Origin: Gordonia malaquae NBRC 108250
Lineage (GTDB): Bacteria > Actinomycetota > Actinomycetes > Mycobacteriales > Mycobacteriaceae
NCBI RefSeq assembly: GCF_000344135.1
Contig: NZ_BAOP01000006.1
Coordinates: forward strand, 1-37,869
Direction of reading: 5' to 3'
DNA: 37,869 bases
This document shows, piece after piece, positions 1-9,415 of this stretch (its first letter is position 1; every line of letters starts with the position of its first letter). The translations under genes were made by a program, and so were the position numbers. Under the pieces are notes generated by a model that was given only the letters and a program-made list of their open reading frames with translations, was not told where the DNA came from and did not search any database.

Positions 1-13
1 CGGAGGACGCGGC

Positions 14-631
14 TCATCGAGCGGAGTCGAGGTGTGCCAGATACGCGGCACCTCGCGGTGAGAGTTCGTATCCGACGTCGTGACTGATGGTGAGCCCGAG
101 AGCCTTGAGCTTGCGGATGTCGACCTTCATCGGAAGCAACTCGACCCGACGGAGCGCAGCGAGTTCCTTCGACACCACGCGCGGATTGTCACGGATCCAT
201 TCGAGGATCTCCCGGGTCCACGGACCGGTCTCCCGCTTGTCGAGCCGAGCGAGGCGGGCGGTGATGTCGGCGAGTTCGGCATCGGACGGTATCTCCTCGC
301 GAAGTGCGAGGCGTGGGTCCTCGCCTGCCCACTCGAGCGTCACCCGGTAGATCGTGTCGCCGCCCTTTGATCCACGAGGCGAGGGTTTGCGGTTCGGCTT
401 CGGGGCCAGTGCCTTCCGTAGGGCGGCGGCGTCCTTCATGCCTGCGGCGCGCGCAGACCGGTCTGAGATGCGCTCGACGTCGTTCACCCGCACGACTCGG
501 GTGAAGCGGACCAACCCCGCCGACGTGACCTGCGTGGATCCGACTTTCACGCGCGGCTCGTCCCACCTGCGGAACTGGCAGGTGATCCTGCCCTCGCGAA
601 TGCCGTCGGCGATCGGCTTGGAGATCATCAC
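14..631 (-). CDS. ASCH/PUA-like N-terminus plus winged-helix-like C-terminus, hypothetical protein
   Basis: A 205-residue soluble protein with no signal peptide or membrane segment. The first 65 residues (MISKPIADGIREG, ITCQFRRWDEPRVKVG, then SAGLVRFTRVVRVNDVERI) resemble the beta-rich ASCH/PUA fold, a family thought to bind RNA or modified nucleic acid. Residues 70-95 are a basic linker. Residues 140-200 (TREILEWIRDNPRVVSKELA...LGYELSPRGAAYL pattern) look like a winged helix whose final strand and helix read like the end of a MarR-type domain. The start is either GTG at 631 or the next codon, ATG at 628; I see no clear Shine-Dalgarno sequence for either. It is transcribed away from the Ig-repeat gene. 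The fold assignments rest on pattern recognition only, and the function is unknown. Confidence 0.6.
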   Translation of the reverse strand: MMISKPIADGIREGRITCQFRRWDEPRVKVGSTQVTSAGLVRFTRVVRVNDVERISDRSARAAGMKDAAALRKALAPKPNRKPSPRGSKGGDTIYRVTLEWAGEDPRLALREEIPSDAELADITARLARLDKRETGPWTREILEWIRDNPRVVSKELAALRRVELLPMKVDIRKLKALGLTISHDVGYELSPRGAAYLAHLDSAR

Positions 632-807
632 GTCTCAACTGTGCCGTACGAGCTGTCCCGAAAACGATGTTCGACGTCGATTCGTGGACACGAATCGATT
701 GCGGAGTCGCGCTTCTGTGCCGTGCCGACAGATCAAGTGGGCTCGAATAGTGATCGGTGTCATACATGGAGGAATCGATTTCTCTGTGAACTGAACGAAG
801 GACCTCC

Positions 808-3153
808 ATGAGACTGACAACCAGTCGTGCCGTCGCCCTTGTGGGCGGCGCGGCGTTGCTCGCCGGCACGTTGGGCGCGGCGCCCGCGTCGGCGGGCACT
901 AGCACCACGAACTTCACCAACTTCTGCACGGCGAGCTCGATCCTCACGGTCACCAAGGTGGTCCCTGCAGGTGTGACGATCACAGCTCCCGAGACGGTGT
1001 CGCCGGGTGAGGAGTTCACCTACCGGGTGCAGCCGATCGCGGGGTCGTATCCGAACTCTGATTCGGGCGCGACGACGACGAACATCTCGCGGTTGAAGGC
1101 AGACTTCGCGATCCCCGACAACGCCACGTTCGTGAGTGCCGAGATCGTCGCGGGTACCGGGATCGGCCTCGACAATGTCGCGCCGAACGTGCTCAGGGTC
1201 AATGACAGCGGAGCTGTCGACCCCGCGGGGAGCATCCTGCGCCTGTCGGGGAACAACCAGGTGATCGCGAACGGCGCGTCGAACAGCACGAATTCCGAAG
1301 GAGGAATCCGTGTTCCCAAGTCGAAGAAGAATCTCGACGGATCGAACAACGCCAACGGTGACACGTGGTACCGGCTGCCGGCTGTCGACGTCACCATGAA
1401 GGCGGGTGCGAGTGGCACGATCACACCCACGGTTCGGATCGCGGGCGCAGCCGGGAACAACAACACCGATCAGAACTGGAGCACACAGCTCGCGAAGGCG
1501 AGCCTGTTCGGCACGCAGTGGGCTCCTACCAGGTGCAGTCCTCGTGACGCGGCGGGTTCGCCACTGAACGCAGGCGGTGGCCCGCTCGCGACCATCAACA
1601 TCGAATCGGCCGCTCCGGTCGACGAGGACACGACGACCACGGTGTCAGCTCCGAACACTGCGACCAAGGGCGACGCGGTGACGCTCTCGGCGACCGTCGC
1701 GCCCAACCCCGGCGGCGGAACTGTCCAGTTCAAGGTCGACGGCAGCAATGTCGGCTCTGCGATGTCGGTGTCGGGTGGAACGGCCTCGATCCAACACACC
1801 TTCAACACCACCGGAAGCCGTCAGGTCACGGCGGTGTTCTCGGGTGCAACTGGTTTCAACGGCTCGACGTCGTCGGCGAAGACGGTGACAGTCTCTGATC
1901 CGACGCCGATCGACATCGACACGACCACAACTGTGACGGCTCCGGGCACGGCGACCGCAGGCGATGCGGTGACGCTGTCGGCGTCGGTGTCTCCGACTCC
2001 GCTCGGCGGCACAGTGCAGTTCAAGGTCGACGGCGATGCCGTCGGCGCGCCGAAGCCTGTCACTGCGGGCAGCGCGTCGATTCAACACACTTTCGCATCG
2101 GCCGGTGCTCACCAGGTCACTGCGGTCTTCTCGGGATCGACCGGTTTCGGTGGATCCACATCGACGGCCAAGACGGTCACGGTCAGCGATCCGACGCCGG
2201 TCGACGAGGACACCACCACGACGGTGTCGGCCCCGTCGACGGCGACGAAGGGTGACGCGGTGACGCTGTCGGCGACGGTCGCACCCAACCCGGGTGGCGG
2301 CACAGTGCAGTTCAAGATCGACGGCACGAACGTCGGCTCACCCGCCGCGGTGACCGGCGGCACTGCGTCGATCCAGCACACCTTCACCACCACCGGCAGC
2401 CGTCAGGTGACCGCGGTGTTCTCCGGGTCGACAGGCTTCAACGGCTCCACCTCGGCGGCCGAGTCGGTCACGGTCAGCGATCCGACGCCGACCGACGAGG
2501 ACACGACCACGACTGTCACCTCGCCGGGAGCGGCGATCACCGGCGACGCGGTCACGCTGTCGGCGTCGGTGTCTCCGACTCCGAACGGTGGCACCGTGCA
2601 GTTCAAGGTCGACGGCGCGAACGTCGGCTCGCCCGCCTCGGTGACCGGCGGCACTGCGTCGATCCAGCACACCTTCGCCACTGCGGGCAGCCGTCAGGTG
2701 ACCGCGGTGTACTCCGGTGCAGCCGGGTTCAACGGGTCCACGTCGGCGGCCAAGACGATCGTCGTCTCTGCACCGGATCCGGGCGACGAGTCCACGACCC
2801 TCACGGTGTCGGCGCCGTCGACTGCTCAGAAGGGCGTCGCAGTGGAGCTCAAGGCAGCCCTGACGCCGTCGGGTGTGAACGGCGGAACCGTTCGCTTCCA
2901 GGTCGACGGCACCGATGTCGGCAGTCCGGTGACGGTCGTGAACGGGGAGGCGACGCTGCAGCACACGTTCGCCACCGGCGGGAATCACACCGTCACTGCG
3001 ACGTACAGCGGCACCGACGGATACTCGGGCTCCATCTCGGGACCGAAGATCGTGAAGGTCGACGGTGACGGCGGCACCGACGGCGGCAACGGTTCGCTCG
3101 ACTTCGGCAGCCTCAGCATGAGTGCGGCCGACGTGATCCGCTCGATCTTCTGA
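808..3153 (+). CDS. Secreted protein with five tandem Ig-like (Big_3-type) modules
   Basis: A 781-residue exported protein. Residues 1-30 form a Sec signal peptide (MRLTTSRAVALVGG, hydrophobic core, cleavage near ASAG). Residues 31-270 are a Ser/Thr/Asn-rich domain with cysteines near both ends that may form a disulfide. Five Ig-like modules then begin at about residues 272, 369, 466, 563 and 660, an exact period of 97 residues. Each opens with an acidic DEDTTTTV-like strand and carries GGTVQFKVDG, ASIQHTF and QVTAVFSG strands. The fifth is the most diverged. The tail is a Gly/Asp-rich linker ending in ...ADVIRSIF, with no LPXTG motif, membrane helix or choline-binding repeat, so anchoring is unclear. 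ATG 808 is preceded by an AAGGA at about 799. Such modules usually act as rigid stalks or adhesins. Target unknown. Confidence 0.85.
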   Translation: MRLTTSRAVALVGGAALLAGTLGAAPASAGTSTTNFTNFCTASSILTVTKVVPAGVTITAPETVSPGEEFTYRVQPIAGSYPNSDSGATTTNISRLKADFAIPDNATFVSAEIVAGTGIGLDNVAPNVLRVNDSGAVDPAGSILRLSGNNQVIANGASNSTNSEGGIRVPKSKKNLDGSNNANGDTWYRLPAVDVTMKAGASGTITPTVRIAGAAGNNNTDQNWSTQLAKASLFGTQWAPTRCSPRDAAGSPLNAGGGPLATINIESAAPVDEDTTTTVSAPNTATKGDAVTLSATVAPNPGGGTVQFKVDGSNVGSAMSVSGGTASIQHTFNTTGSRQVTAVFSGATGFNGSTSSAKTVTVSDPTPIDIDTTTTVTAPGTATAGDAVTLSASVSPTPLGGTVQFKVDGDAVGAPKPVTAGSASIQHTFASAGAHQVTAVFSGSTGFGGSTSTAKTVTVSDPTPVDEDTTTTVSAPSTATKGDAVTLSATVAPNPGGGTVQFKIDGTNVGSPAAVTGGTASIQHTFTTTGSRQVTAVFSGSTGFNGSTSAAESVTVSDPTPTDEDTTTTVTSPGAAITGDAVTLSASVSPTPNGGTVQFKVDGANVGSPASVTGGTASIQHTFATAGSRQVTAVYSGAAGFNGSTSAAKTIVVSAPDPGDESTTLTVSAPSTAQKGVAVELKAALTPSGVNGGTVRFQVDGTDVGSPVTVVNGEATLQHTFATGGNHTVTATYSGTDGYSGSISGPKIVKVDGDGGTDGGNGSLDFGSLSMSAADVIRSIF
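1621..3060 (+). repeat. Five in-frame tandem repeats, 291-nt period
   Basis: Module starts fall at 1621, 1912, 2203, 2494 and 2785, each exactly 291 nt apart. Long stretches are identical at the nucleotide level between modules 3 and 4, for example from about 2350 and 2641. This suggests recent duplication or gene conversion, and copy number could vary by recombination. The fifth copy has drifted most. Confidence 0.85.
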
Positions 3154-3159
3154 TCGACA

Positions 3160-3200
3160 AACGCACGCACCCCCGCTCGATGAGCGGGGGTGCGTGCGTT
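3160..3200 (+). terminator. Strong hairpin after the Ig-repeat gene
   Basis: Positions 3160-3178 pair perfectly with 3182-3200, a 19-bp GC-rich stem with a 3-nt loop, starting 7 nt after the stop codon. It is followed by a weakly T-rich stretch (TTCTGCCTTTG). It could also help terminate leuA, which converges from the right. Confidence 0.85.
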
Positions 3201-3220
3201 CTGCCTTTGCTCGGGCGCGC

Positions 3221-3345
3221 CTTGAGCGAGCGCGCTACAAACTGCTCCGTGAGCGAGCGAGCAGTGGTGGCGCGCTCGCTCAAGGAGCAGTGGTCGCGCG
3301 CTTGCTCAAGGAGACGGTCGCGAGGCTGCCCAAGGAGCAGGAGCG
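3221..3345. repeat. REP-like palindromic repeat, copy 1
   Basis: The arm CTTGAGCGAGCGCG (3221-3234) pairs perfectly with 3271-3284. The motif CTCAAGGAG then recurs at 3279 and 3305, with a variant at 3329, spaced 24-26 nt apart. The same CTCCTTGAG/CTCAAGGAG motif occurs at 17763-17904 and at 37482-37490. All copies lie outside genes, just past stop codons. This copy sits between the convergent Ig-repeat gene and leuA. Confidence 0.75.
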
Positions 3346-3346
3346 G

Positions 3347-5200
<1,854 letters not shown>

Positions 5201-5230
5201 TCAATCTCCTACTGAAATAAGGATGGGGTT

Positions 5231-5269
5231 GACCGGCGCGTGAAGAGGCCCCGCGACGGAGGGCCGGTC
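5231..5269 (-). promoter_or_regulatory. Candidate leuA attenuator with two mutually exclusive hairpins
   Basis: Directly after the leader stop, GACCGGC (5263-5269) can pair with GCCGGTC (5231-5237). A competing stem, GGCCC (5261-5265) with GGGCC (5247-5251), shares three bases of the same left arm, so only one can form. No U-run follows, so a Rho-dependent or translational mechanism is as likely as classical termination. This is inferred from base pairing only. Confidence 0.5.
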
Positions 5270-5272
5270 GGA

Positions 5273-5314
5273 TCAGACCCCGCCGCGGCAACCGAGAAGG
5301 AGTGCACGCTGCAT
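5273..5314 (-). CDS. leuL: leuA leader peptide (13 codons)
   Basis: A short reading frame upstream of leuA encodes MQRALLLGCRGGV, with three consecutive leucine codons followed by a stop. Short Leu-rich leaders before actinobacterial leuA are known candidates for ribosome-mediated attenuation. Here the ATG lies about 7 nt after a TATCCT -10 element (5321-5326) with no room for a Shine-Dalgarno sequence, so the transcript is probably leaderless and begins at this codon. Confidence 0.75.
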   Translation of the reverse strand: MQRALLLGCRGGV

Positions 5315-5320
5315 GTCGCC

Positions 5321-5326
5321 AGGATA
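5321..5326 (-). promoter_or_regulatory. -10 element of leuA leader promoter
   Basis: TATCCT on the minus strand, 6 nt before the leader ATG. No convincing -35 box is seen at the usual spacing. Confidence 0.5.
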
Positions 5327-5354
5327 GCACTCGCAAGTCGGTCGCTAGTTTCGG

Positions 5355-6842
5355 TCAGTGGACGCCGTGTTGAATGCGGATGGATCCGCGCATGACCACC
5401 ATGACGACCACCGAGAGTGCGGCGAGCAGGACGCCACCGGCGATCGCAGCCGCGTGCAGTCCGTCGACGAAAGCGGCGCGGGCCGCATCGGCCGCGGGGC
5501 CGGTCGTTCCGTGGATGTGAAGCGTCTCGCCGAGGGAGTCGGCGAACCCGTGGCCGTCGTCCTTCGAGAGGAACACGGCCGTCGCGAGCGAACCGAGCAG
5601 GGCCAGGCCGAGCGCAGTACCGAGCTCGAAACTGGTCTCGGACAGGCCTGATGCCGCTCCCGACTTCTCTGGTGGAGCCGACCCCACGACCACGTCGGTG
5701 ACCAGCGAGAACTGGATGCCGAATCCGACGCCGGCGAGTGCCGTGAGGACCAGGAAGATCCACAGTGCGCTCGTCTCGGTGAGTGCGACAAGTCCGATGG
5801 TGGCGACCGCTGCGATCAGGACCGACCCGGCGAGTGCGATCCGGACCCCGACCTTCCTGGTCAGACGGTCCGCGTACACCGAGAAGAAGGCGACGGTGAT
5901 GGCCATGGGGATGCCGGCCAGCGCAGCCTCGAGCACGTCGAAGCCGAGGACCGACTGCAGGTACAGGTTGGTGAGATATGCCAGACCGCCCTGCGTCATC
6001 ATGCCGACGAGTGCGATGGCGAGGGACGCGCTGATCGTCGCATTCTTGAACAGGCTGAGTGTGAGCAGCGGCGACGGTGTCCGATTCTCATGCACGAGGA
6101 AGGCGACCAGCATCACGATGCCGAACACTCCCGCGCCGATCGTCGGTGCGGAGACGCCCTCGGCGGCGAGCGCCTTGACCGCGTAGACGGCAGGCAGGAT
6201 GCCGAGCAGGGACAGCACGACGCCGACGAAGTCGAACGGCTCGGTGTGCTCGGCGCGGAACTCCGGCAGCAGCGACGGCGCCGCCAAGAACAGGACTGCG
6301 AGCACCGGCACGTTGATCAGGAACACCACTCCCCACCAGTAGTGGTGCAGGAGGACGCCGCCGATCACGGGACCGATCGCCGCACCGCCCGCGAACGCCG
6401 CGGTCCACACACCGATCGCACGTGCGCGTTGCCGGGCGAGCGGGAACATGTTGGCGATCAGCGAGAGGCTGGCCGGCATGAGGGTGGCCCCGCCGATGCC
6501 CATGAGGGCACGCGCCGCGATGAGGAATCCGGCGCTCGGAGCGAATGCGGCTATCACCGAGGCGATGCCGAACACTGCGGCGCCGGCCAGAAGGATGCGT
6601 CGTCGGCCGATGCGGTCGCCGATGTTGCCCATCGTGATCAGAAGGCCGGCGATCATGAATCCGTAGATGTCGAGGATCCAGAGTTGTTGTGTCGCAGACG
6701 GTCCCACCGAGTCGATGATCGTCGGCATGGCGAGATAGAGGACTGAGAAGTCCATCGAGACGAGCAGCACTGGGAGCTGCAGAACGATGAGGCCGAACCA
6801 CGTTCGACGGGTGGCGGCCTGACCGGCGGCGGGCGCAGACAT
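5355..6842 (-). CDS. DHA2-family (14-TMS) MFS drug/proton antiporter
   Basis: A 495-residue inner-membrane efflux pump of the EmrB/QacA type. There are about 14 hydrophobic segments. TM1 begins FGLIVLQLPVLLVSMDFSVLYLAMPTI, with the acidic residue typical of the DHA2 group. Motif A is present in the loop after TM2 as GNIGDRIGRRR, and motif C-like glycine-rich stretches (GIGGATLMPASLSLI, GGAAIGPVIGG) follow. The frame stays open upstream to 6944, but ATG 6842 is the likely start because GGAAGAG precedes it at good spacing and the upstream residues are Pro/Arg-rich and non-hydrophobic. No TetR- or MarR-type regulator is adjacent, and the substrate cannot be predicted. The start faces the pot operon across a 221-nt AT-rich gap. 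Confidence 0.9.
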   Translation of the reverse strand: MSAPAAGQAATRRTWFGLIVLQLPVLLVSMDFSVLYLAMPTIIDSVGPSATQQLWILDIYGFMIAGLLITMGNIGDRIGRRRILLAGAAVFGIASVIAAFAPSAGFLIAARALMGIGGATLMPASLSLIANMFPLARQRARAIGVWTAAFAGGAAIGPVIGGVLLHHYWWGVVFLINVPVLAVLFLAAPSLLPEFRAEHTEPFDFVGVVLSLLGILPAVYAVKALAAEGVSAPTIGAGVFGIVMLVAFLVHENRTPSPLLTLSLFKNATISASLAIALVGMMTQGGLAYLTNLYLQSVLGFDVLEAALAGIPMAITVAFFSVYADRLTRKVGVRIALAGSVLIAAVATIGLVALTETSALWIFLVLTALAGVGFGIQFSLVTDVVVGSAPPEKSGAASGLSETSFELGTALGLALLGSLATAVFLSKDDGHGFADSLGETLHIHGTTGPAADAARAAFVDGLHAAAIAGGVLLAALSVVVMVVMRGSIRIQHGVH

Positions 6843-6952
6843 GCGAGTTCTCTTCCGGGTTGCGGGAGACGGGTAGGCGTCGAGGTTCCGGGGTAGTGGA
6901 AGAACGCCAGGTCCAAGGGTACGTCCCCGGCCAGGGAAAACCATCTCTCAAC

Positions 6953-7037
6953 TTGCTCACAGAAAAGTCTTTCAATAAAGCCTCTAATGTTATATGTTTT
7001 CTCGCATGATTCAGATCACATCAGCTCTGCGATGTGA
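6953..7037 (+). promoter_or_regulatory. AT-rich promoter region of the pot operon with an inverted repeat
   Basis: Positions 6960-7010 are strikingly AT-rich for this genome and contain -10-like TTATAT/TATGTT sequences around 6990-6998. Downstream, TCACATC (7016-7022) and GATGTGA (7031-7037) form a 7-bp inverted repeat with an 8-nt gap, just before the potA ribosome-binding site. The repeat could be an operator, possibly for the GntR regulator at 11895-12635, but that link is a guess. Confidence 0.4.
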
Positions 7038-7063
7038 CCCACAAGCAATGTGAGGGAGTGGCG

Positions 7064-8095
7064 ATGAAGGACGAGAAGCCGGAGGCGAAGGTGGCGGTCC
7101 GCCTACGTCAGGTCTGCAAGAAGTTCGGCGACATGACCGCCGTCGACGCCCTCGACCTCGACATCCGTGACGGGGAGTTCTTTTCGATGCTCGGACCGTC
7201 GGGCTCCGGCAAGACGACGGTGCTGCGACTCATCGGCGGGTTCGAACTGCCTACGTCGGGGACCATCGAGCTCCACGGCGAGGACGTGACCGACAAGGCC
7301 CCGTTCGAGCGGAACGTCAACACGGTGTTCCAGGACTACGCGCTCTTCCCCCACATGAGCGTGCTGGACAACGTCGCCTACGGCCTGCGGGTGCGGAAGG
7401 TCGGCCGCGCGGAACGACGCGAACGCGCACGGGCGGCGCTCGACCGGGTGCAGTTGGGCAAACTCGCCGGCCGGAAGCCCGAGCAGCTGTCGGGCGGTCA
7501 GCGGCAGCGTGTCGCGATAGCCCGAGCGCTCGTCGTCGAACCTCGAGTGCTGCTGCTCGACGAGCCGCTCGGCGCTCTCGACCTCAAGCTGCGACGCGAA
7601 ATGCAGGTGGAGCTCAAGGAACTACAGCGTTCCGTCGGGATCACCTTCATCTTCGTGACCCACGACCAAGAAGAGGCGCTCACGATGAGCGACCGCGTCG
7701 GAGTGTTCAACGACGGCGCCCTGCAGCAGGTCGACACTCCGCGGGGGCTGTACACGCGCCCGAACAGTCGGTTCGTCGCCGACTTCGTCGGGACGTCGAA
7801 CCTGTTCACCGCGAAGGCCGCCACCCAACGGTACGGCCGGGACACCGAGTTCACGCTGCGTCCGGAGCAGATCGTCTTCGGTGAGCAGGCCGGGGCCGGC
7901 CGAAGCTCCGGCTCCGGCGAGGTGCTGTCGGTGGCTTACCTCGGCGCCACCACCCACGTCACCGTTCGGCTCGACGACGGCACGGAGATCGTGGCGCTGC
8001 ATCCGGGCGGCGGAGACGGCATCGAACCGGGTCAGGCGGTGACGGTGTCGTGGTCCGACACCGATGTCGTCTGGCTTCCCGACAACGCGGCGTAA
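7064..8095 (+). CDS. potA: Polyamine-type ABC transporter ATP-binding protein
   Basis: A 343-residue cytoplasmic ATPase that powers uptake of spermidine/putrescine-like cations. Visible motifs are Walker A GPSGSGKT (residues 44-51), a Q-loop at VFQDYALFPHMSV, the signature LSGGQRQRVAIARAL, Walker B VLLLDEPLGALD and the H-loop VTHDQEEALTM. A TOBE-like beta domain occupies about residues 250-340. ATG 7064 is chosen over GTG 7034 because GGGAG lies about 8 nt upstream of it. It is the first gene of a potA-potD-potB-potC operon. PotA-type ATPases also serve opine, thiamine or iron-binding systems, so the exact substrate depends on the PotD-like protein. Confidence 0.92.
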   Translation: MKDEKPEAKVAVRLRQVCKKFGDMTAVDALDLDIRDGEFFSMLGPSGSGKTTVLRLIGGFELPTSGTIELHGEDVTDKAPFERNVNTVFQDYALFPHMSVLDNVAYGLRVRKVGRAERRERARAALDRVQLGKLAGRKPEQLSGGQRQRVAIARALVVEPRVLLLDEPLGALDLKLRREMQVELKELQRSVGITFIFVTHDQEEALTMSDRVGVFNDGALQQVDTPRGLYTRPNSRFVADFVGTSNLFTAKAATQRYGRDTEFTLRPEQIVFGEQAGAGRSSGSGEVLSVAYLGATTHVTVRLDDGTEIVALHPGGGDGIEPGQAVTVSWSDTDVVWLPDNAA

Positions 8096-8134
8096 TCGCG
8101 ACCGCACCGAGTTTCTCCAATCGAAAGGAACATC

Positions 8135-9313
8135 ATGAAGTTCAGTAAGAGGGCGCTTGCGGTGGCGAGTGCCGCCGCCGCGCTGGCCATGACGGTCGCC
8201 GCGTGTGGAGCCGACGGCGGCTCCGGCCGGTCGACCGACAAGATGACGGCACTCGGCGACGGTGAGGGCAAGGTCTCGATCCTCGCGTGGCCCGGCTACG
8301 TCGAAGACGGCAGCAACGATCCGAACGCCAACTGGGTCAAGCCGTTCGAAGAGCAGACCGGCTGCATGGTCGAGTTCAAGCCCTTCGGAACGTCCGACGA
8401 GGCGCTCACGCTGATGCGCTCGGGACAGTATGACGTGGTCTCTGCCTCCGGGGACGCGTCGCTGCGCCTCATCGAAGGCGGCGACGTGGATCCGATCAAC
8501 ACGGACCTCCTGACGAACTACAAGGACGTGTTCCCGTTCCTCAAGAACAAGCCGTGGAACACGGTCGACGGTGTGAACTACGGCGTGCCGCACGGTTGGG
8601 GTGCCAACCTGCTGATGTACCGCACCGACATCGTTCAACCGGCGCCCACGTCGTGGAAGGCGGTGTTCGAGGACGCACCGAAGCACAAGGGCAAGGTGAC
8701 CGCATACGACTCGCCGATCTACATCGCCGACGCCGCGATGTACTTGATGGCGCACAAACCCGAACTCGGCATCAAGAACCCGTACGCGCTTGATCAGACC
8801 CAGTTCGACGCGGCCGTCGCCCTCCTCAAGGAGCAGCGCCCCAACGTCGGCGAATACTGGAGCGACATCACCAAGTCGGTTCAGGCGTTCGGCAACGGCT
8901 CCAGCGTGGTCGGCACCACCTGGCAGGTCGGCGCGAACATCGCCAAGGGCAACAACACGCCGGTCGAGACAGTGCTGCCGTCCGAAGGAGCGACCGGTTG
9001 GTCGGACACCTGGATGGTCAGCTCGAAGTCTGAGCGGAAGAACTGCGCGTACAAGTGGCTCGACTACATCGTCTCTCCGAAGGCTAACGCGCAGGTCGCC
9101 GAGTACTTCGGCGAATCGCCCGCCAACCCGAAGGCGTGTGAGCTGACGACCGACAAGAAGCACTGCGACACCTACCATTCCGGCGACGCCGACTACGCGT
9201 CGAAGATCTGGTACTGGACCACGCCTGTCGCCGCGTGCCTCGACGGACGCACCGATGTGAAGTGCATCGACTACTCCGAGTGGACGAAGGCCTGGCTCGA
9301 AATCAAGGGCTGA
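8135..9313 (+). CDS. potD: Polyamine-type ABC transporter substrate-binding lipoprotein
   Basis: A 392-residue extracellular solute-binding protein. The signal peptide ends in a lipobox, AMTVAAC, with the lipidated cysteine at residue 24. The mature part has the PotD-like opening ILAWPGYVEDG, the segment GQYDVVSASGDASLRLIEGG and the conserved NYGVPHGWGANLLMYRTD. Later motifs such as GWSDTWMV and ANAQVAEYFGESPANP also fit the polyamine-binding group. ATG 8135 has GAAAGGA upstream. Four or more cysteines late in the protein may form disulfides. The substrate is most likely a polyamine or small amine, judged by family only. A hairpin separates it from potB, which fits the need for more binding protein than permease. 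Confidence 0.9.
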   Translation: MKFSKRALAVASAAAALAMTVAACGADGGSGRSTDKMTALGDGEGKVSILAWPGYVEDGSNDPNANWVKPFEEQTGCMVEFKPFGTSDEALTLMRSGQYDVVSASGDASLRLIEGGDVDPINTDLLTNYKDVFPFLKNKPWNTVDGVNYGVPHGWGANLLMYRTDIVQPAPTSWKAVFEDAPKHKGKVTAYDSPIYIADAAMYLMAHKPELGIKNPYALDQTQFDAAVALLKEQRPNVGEYWSDITKSVQAFGNGSSVVGTTWQVGANIAKGNNTPVETVLPSEGATGWSDTWMVSSKSERKNCAYKWLDYIVSPKANAQVAEYFGESPANPKACELTTDKKHCDTYHSGDADYASKIWYWTTPVAACLDGRTDVKCIDYSEWTKAWLEIKG

Positions 9314-9319
9314 CCCGAC

Positions 9320-9365
9320 CGGTGACCGCGCAGTGAGTCGAAGCGTCTCGCCGGCGCGGTCACCG
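9320..9365 (+). promoter_or_regulatory. Intercistronic hairpin between potD and potB
   Basis: CGGTGACCGCGC (9320-9331) pairs perfectly with 9354-9365, giving a 12-bp stem with a 22-nt loop. Hairpins at this position in ABC operons often protect the upstream mRNA or partly terminate transcription, so that binding protein exceeds permease. Role inferred. Confidence 0.6.
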
Positions 9366-9415
9366 CCTCCACGGCTCTTCATCGTCACCACTGATCATCA
9401 ACTGAGGACTTCTCG

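Noticed and set aside
1621..3060. CRISPR array or other short-spaced repeat system
   Set aside because: The repeats are 291 nt, in frame and protein-coding Ig modules; no short direct repeats with unique spacers occur anywhere in the window.
5355..6842. Antibiotic resistance determinant
   Set aside because: The DHA2-type pump has no regulator or mobile context, and a substrate cannot be assigned from sequence alone.
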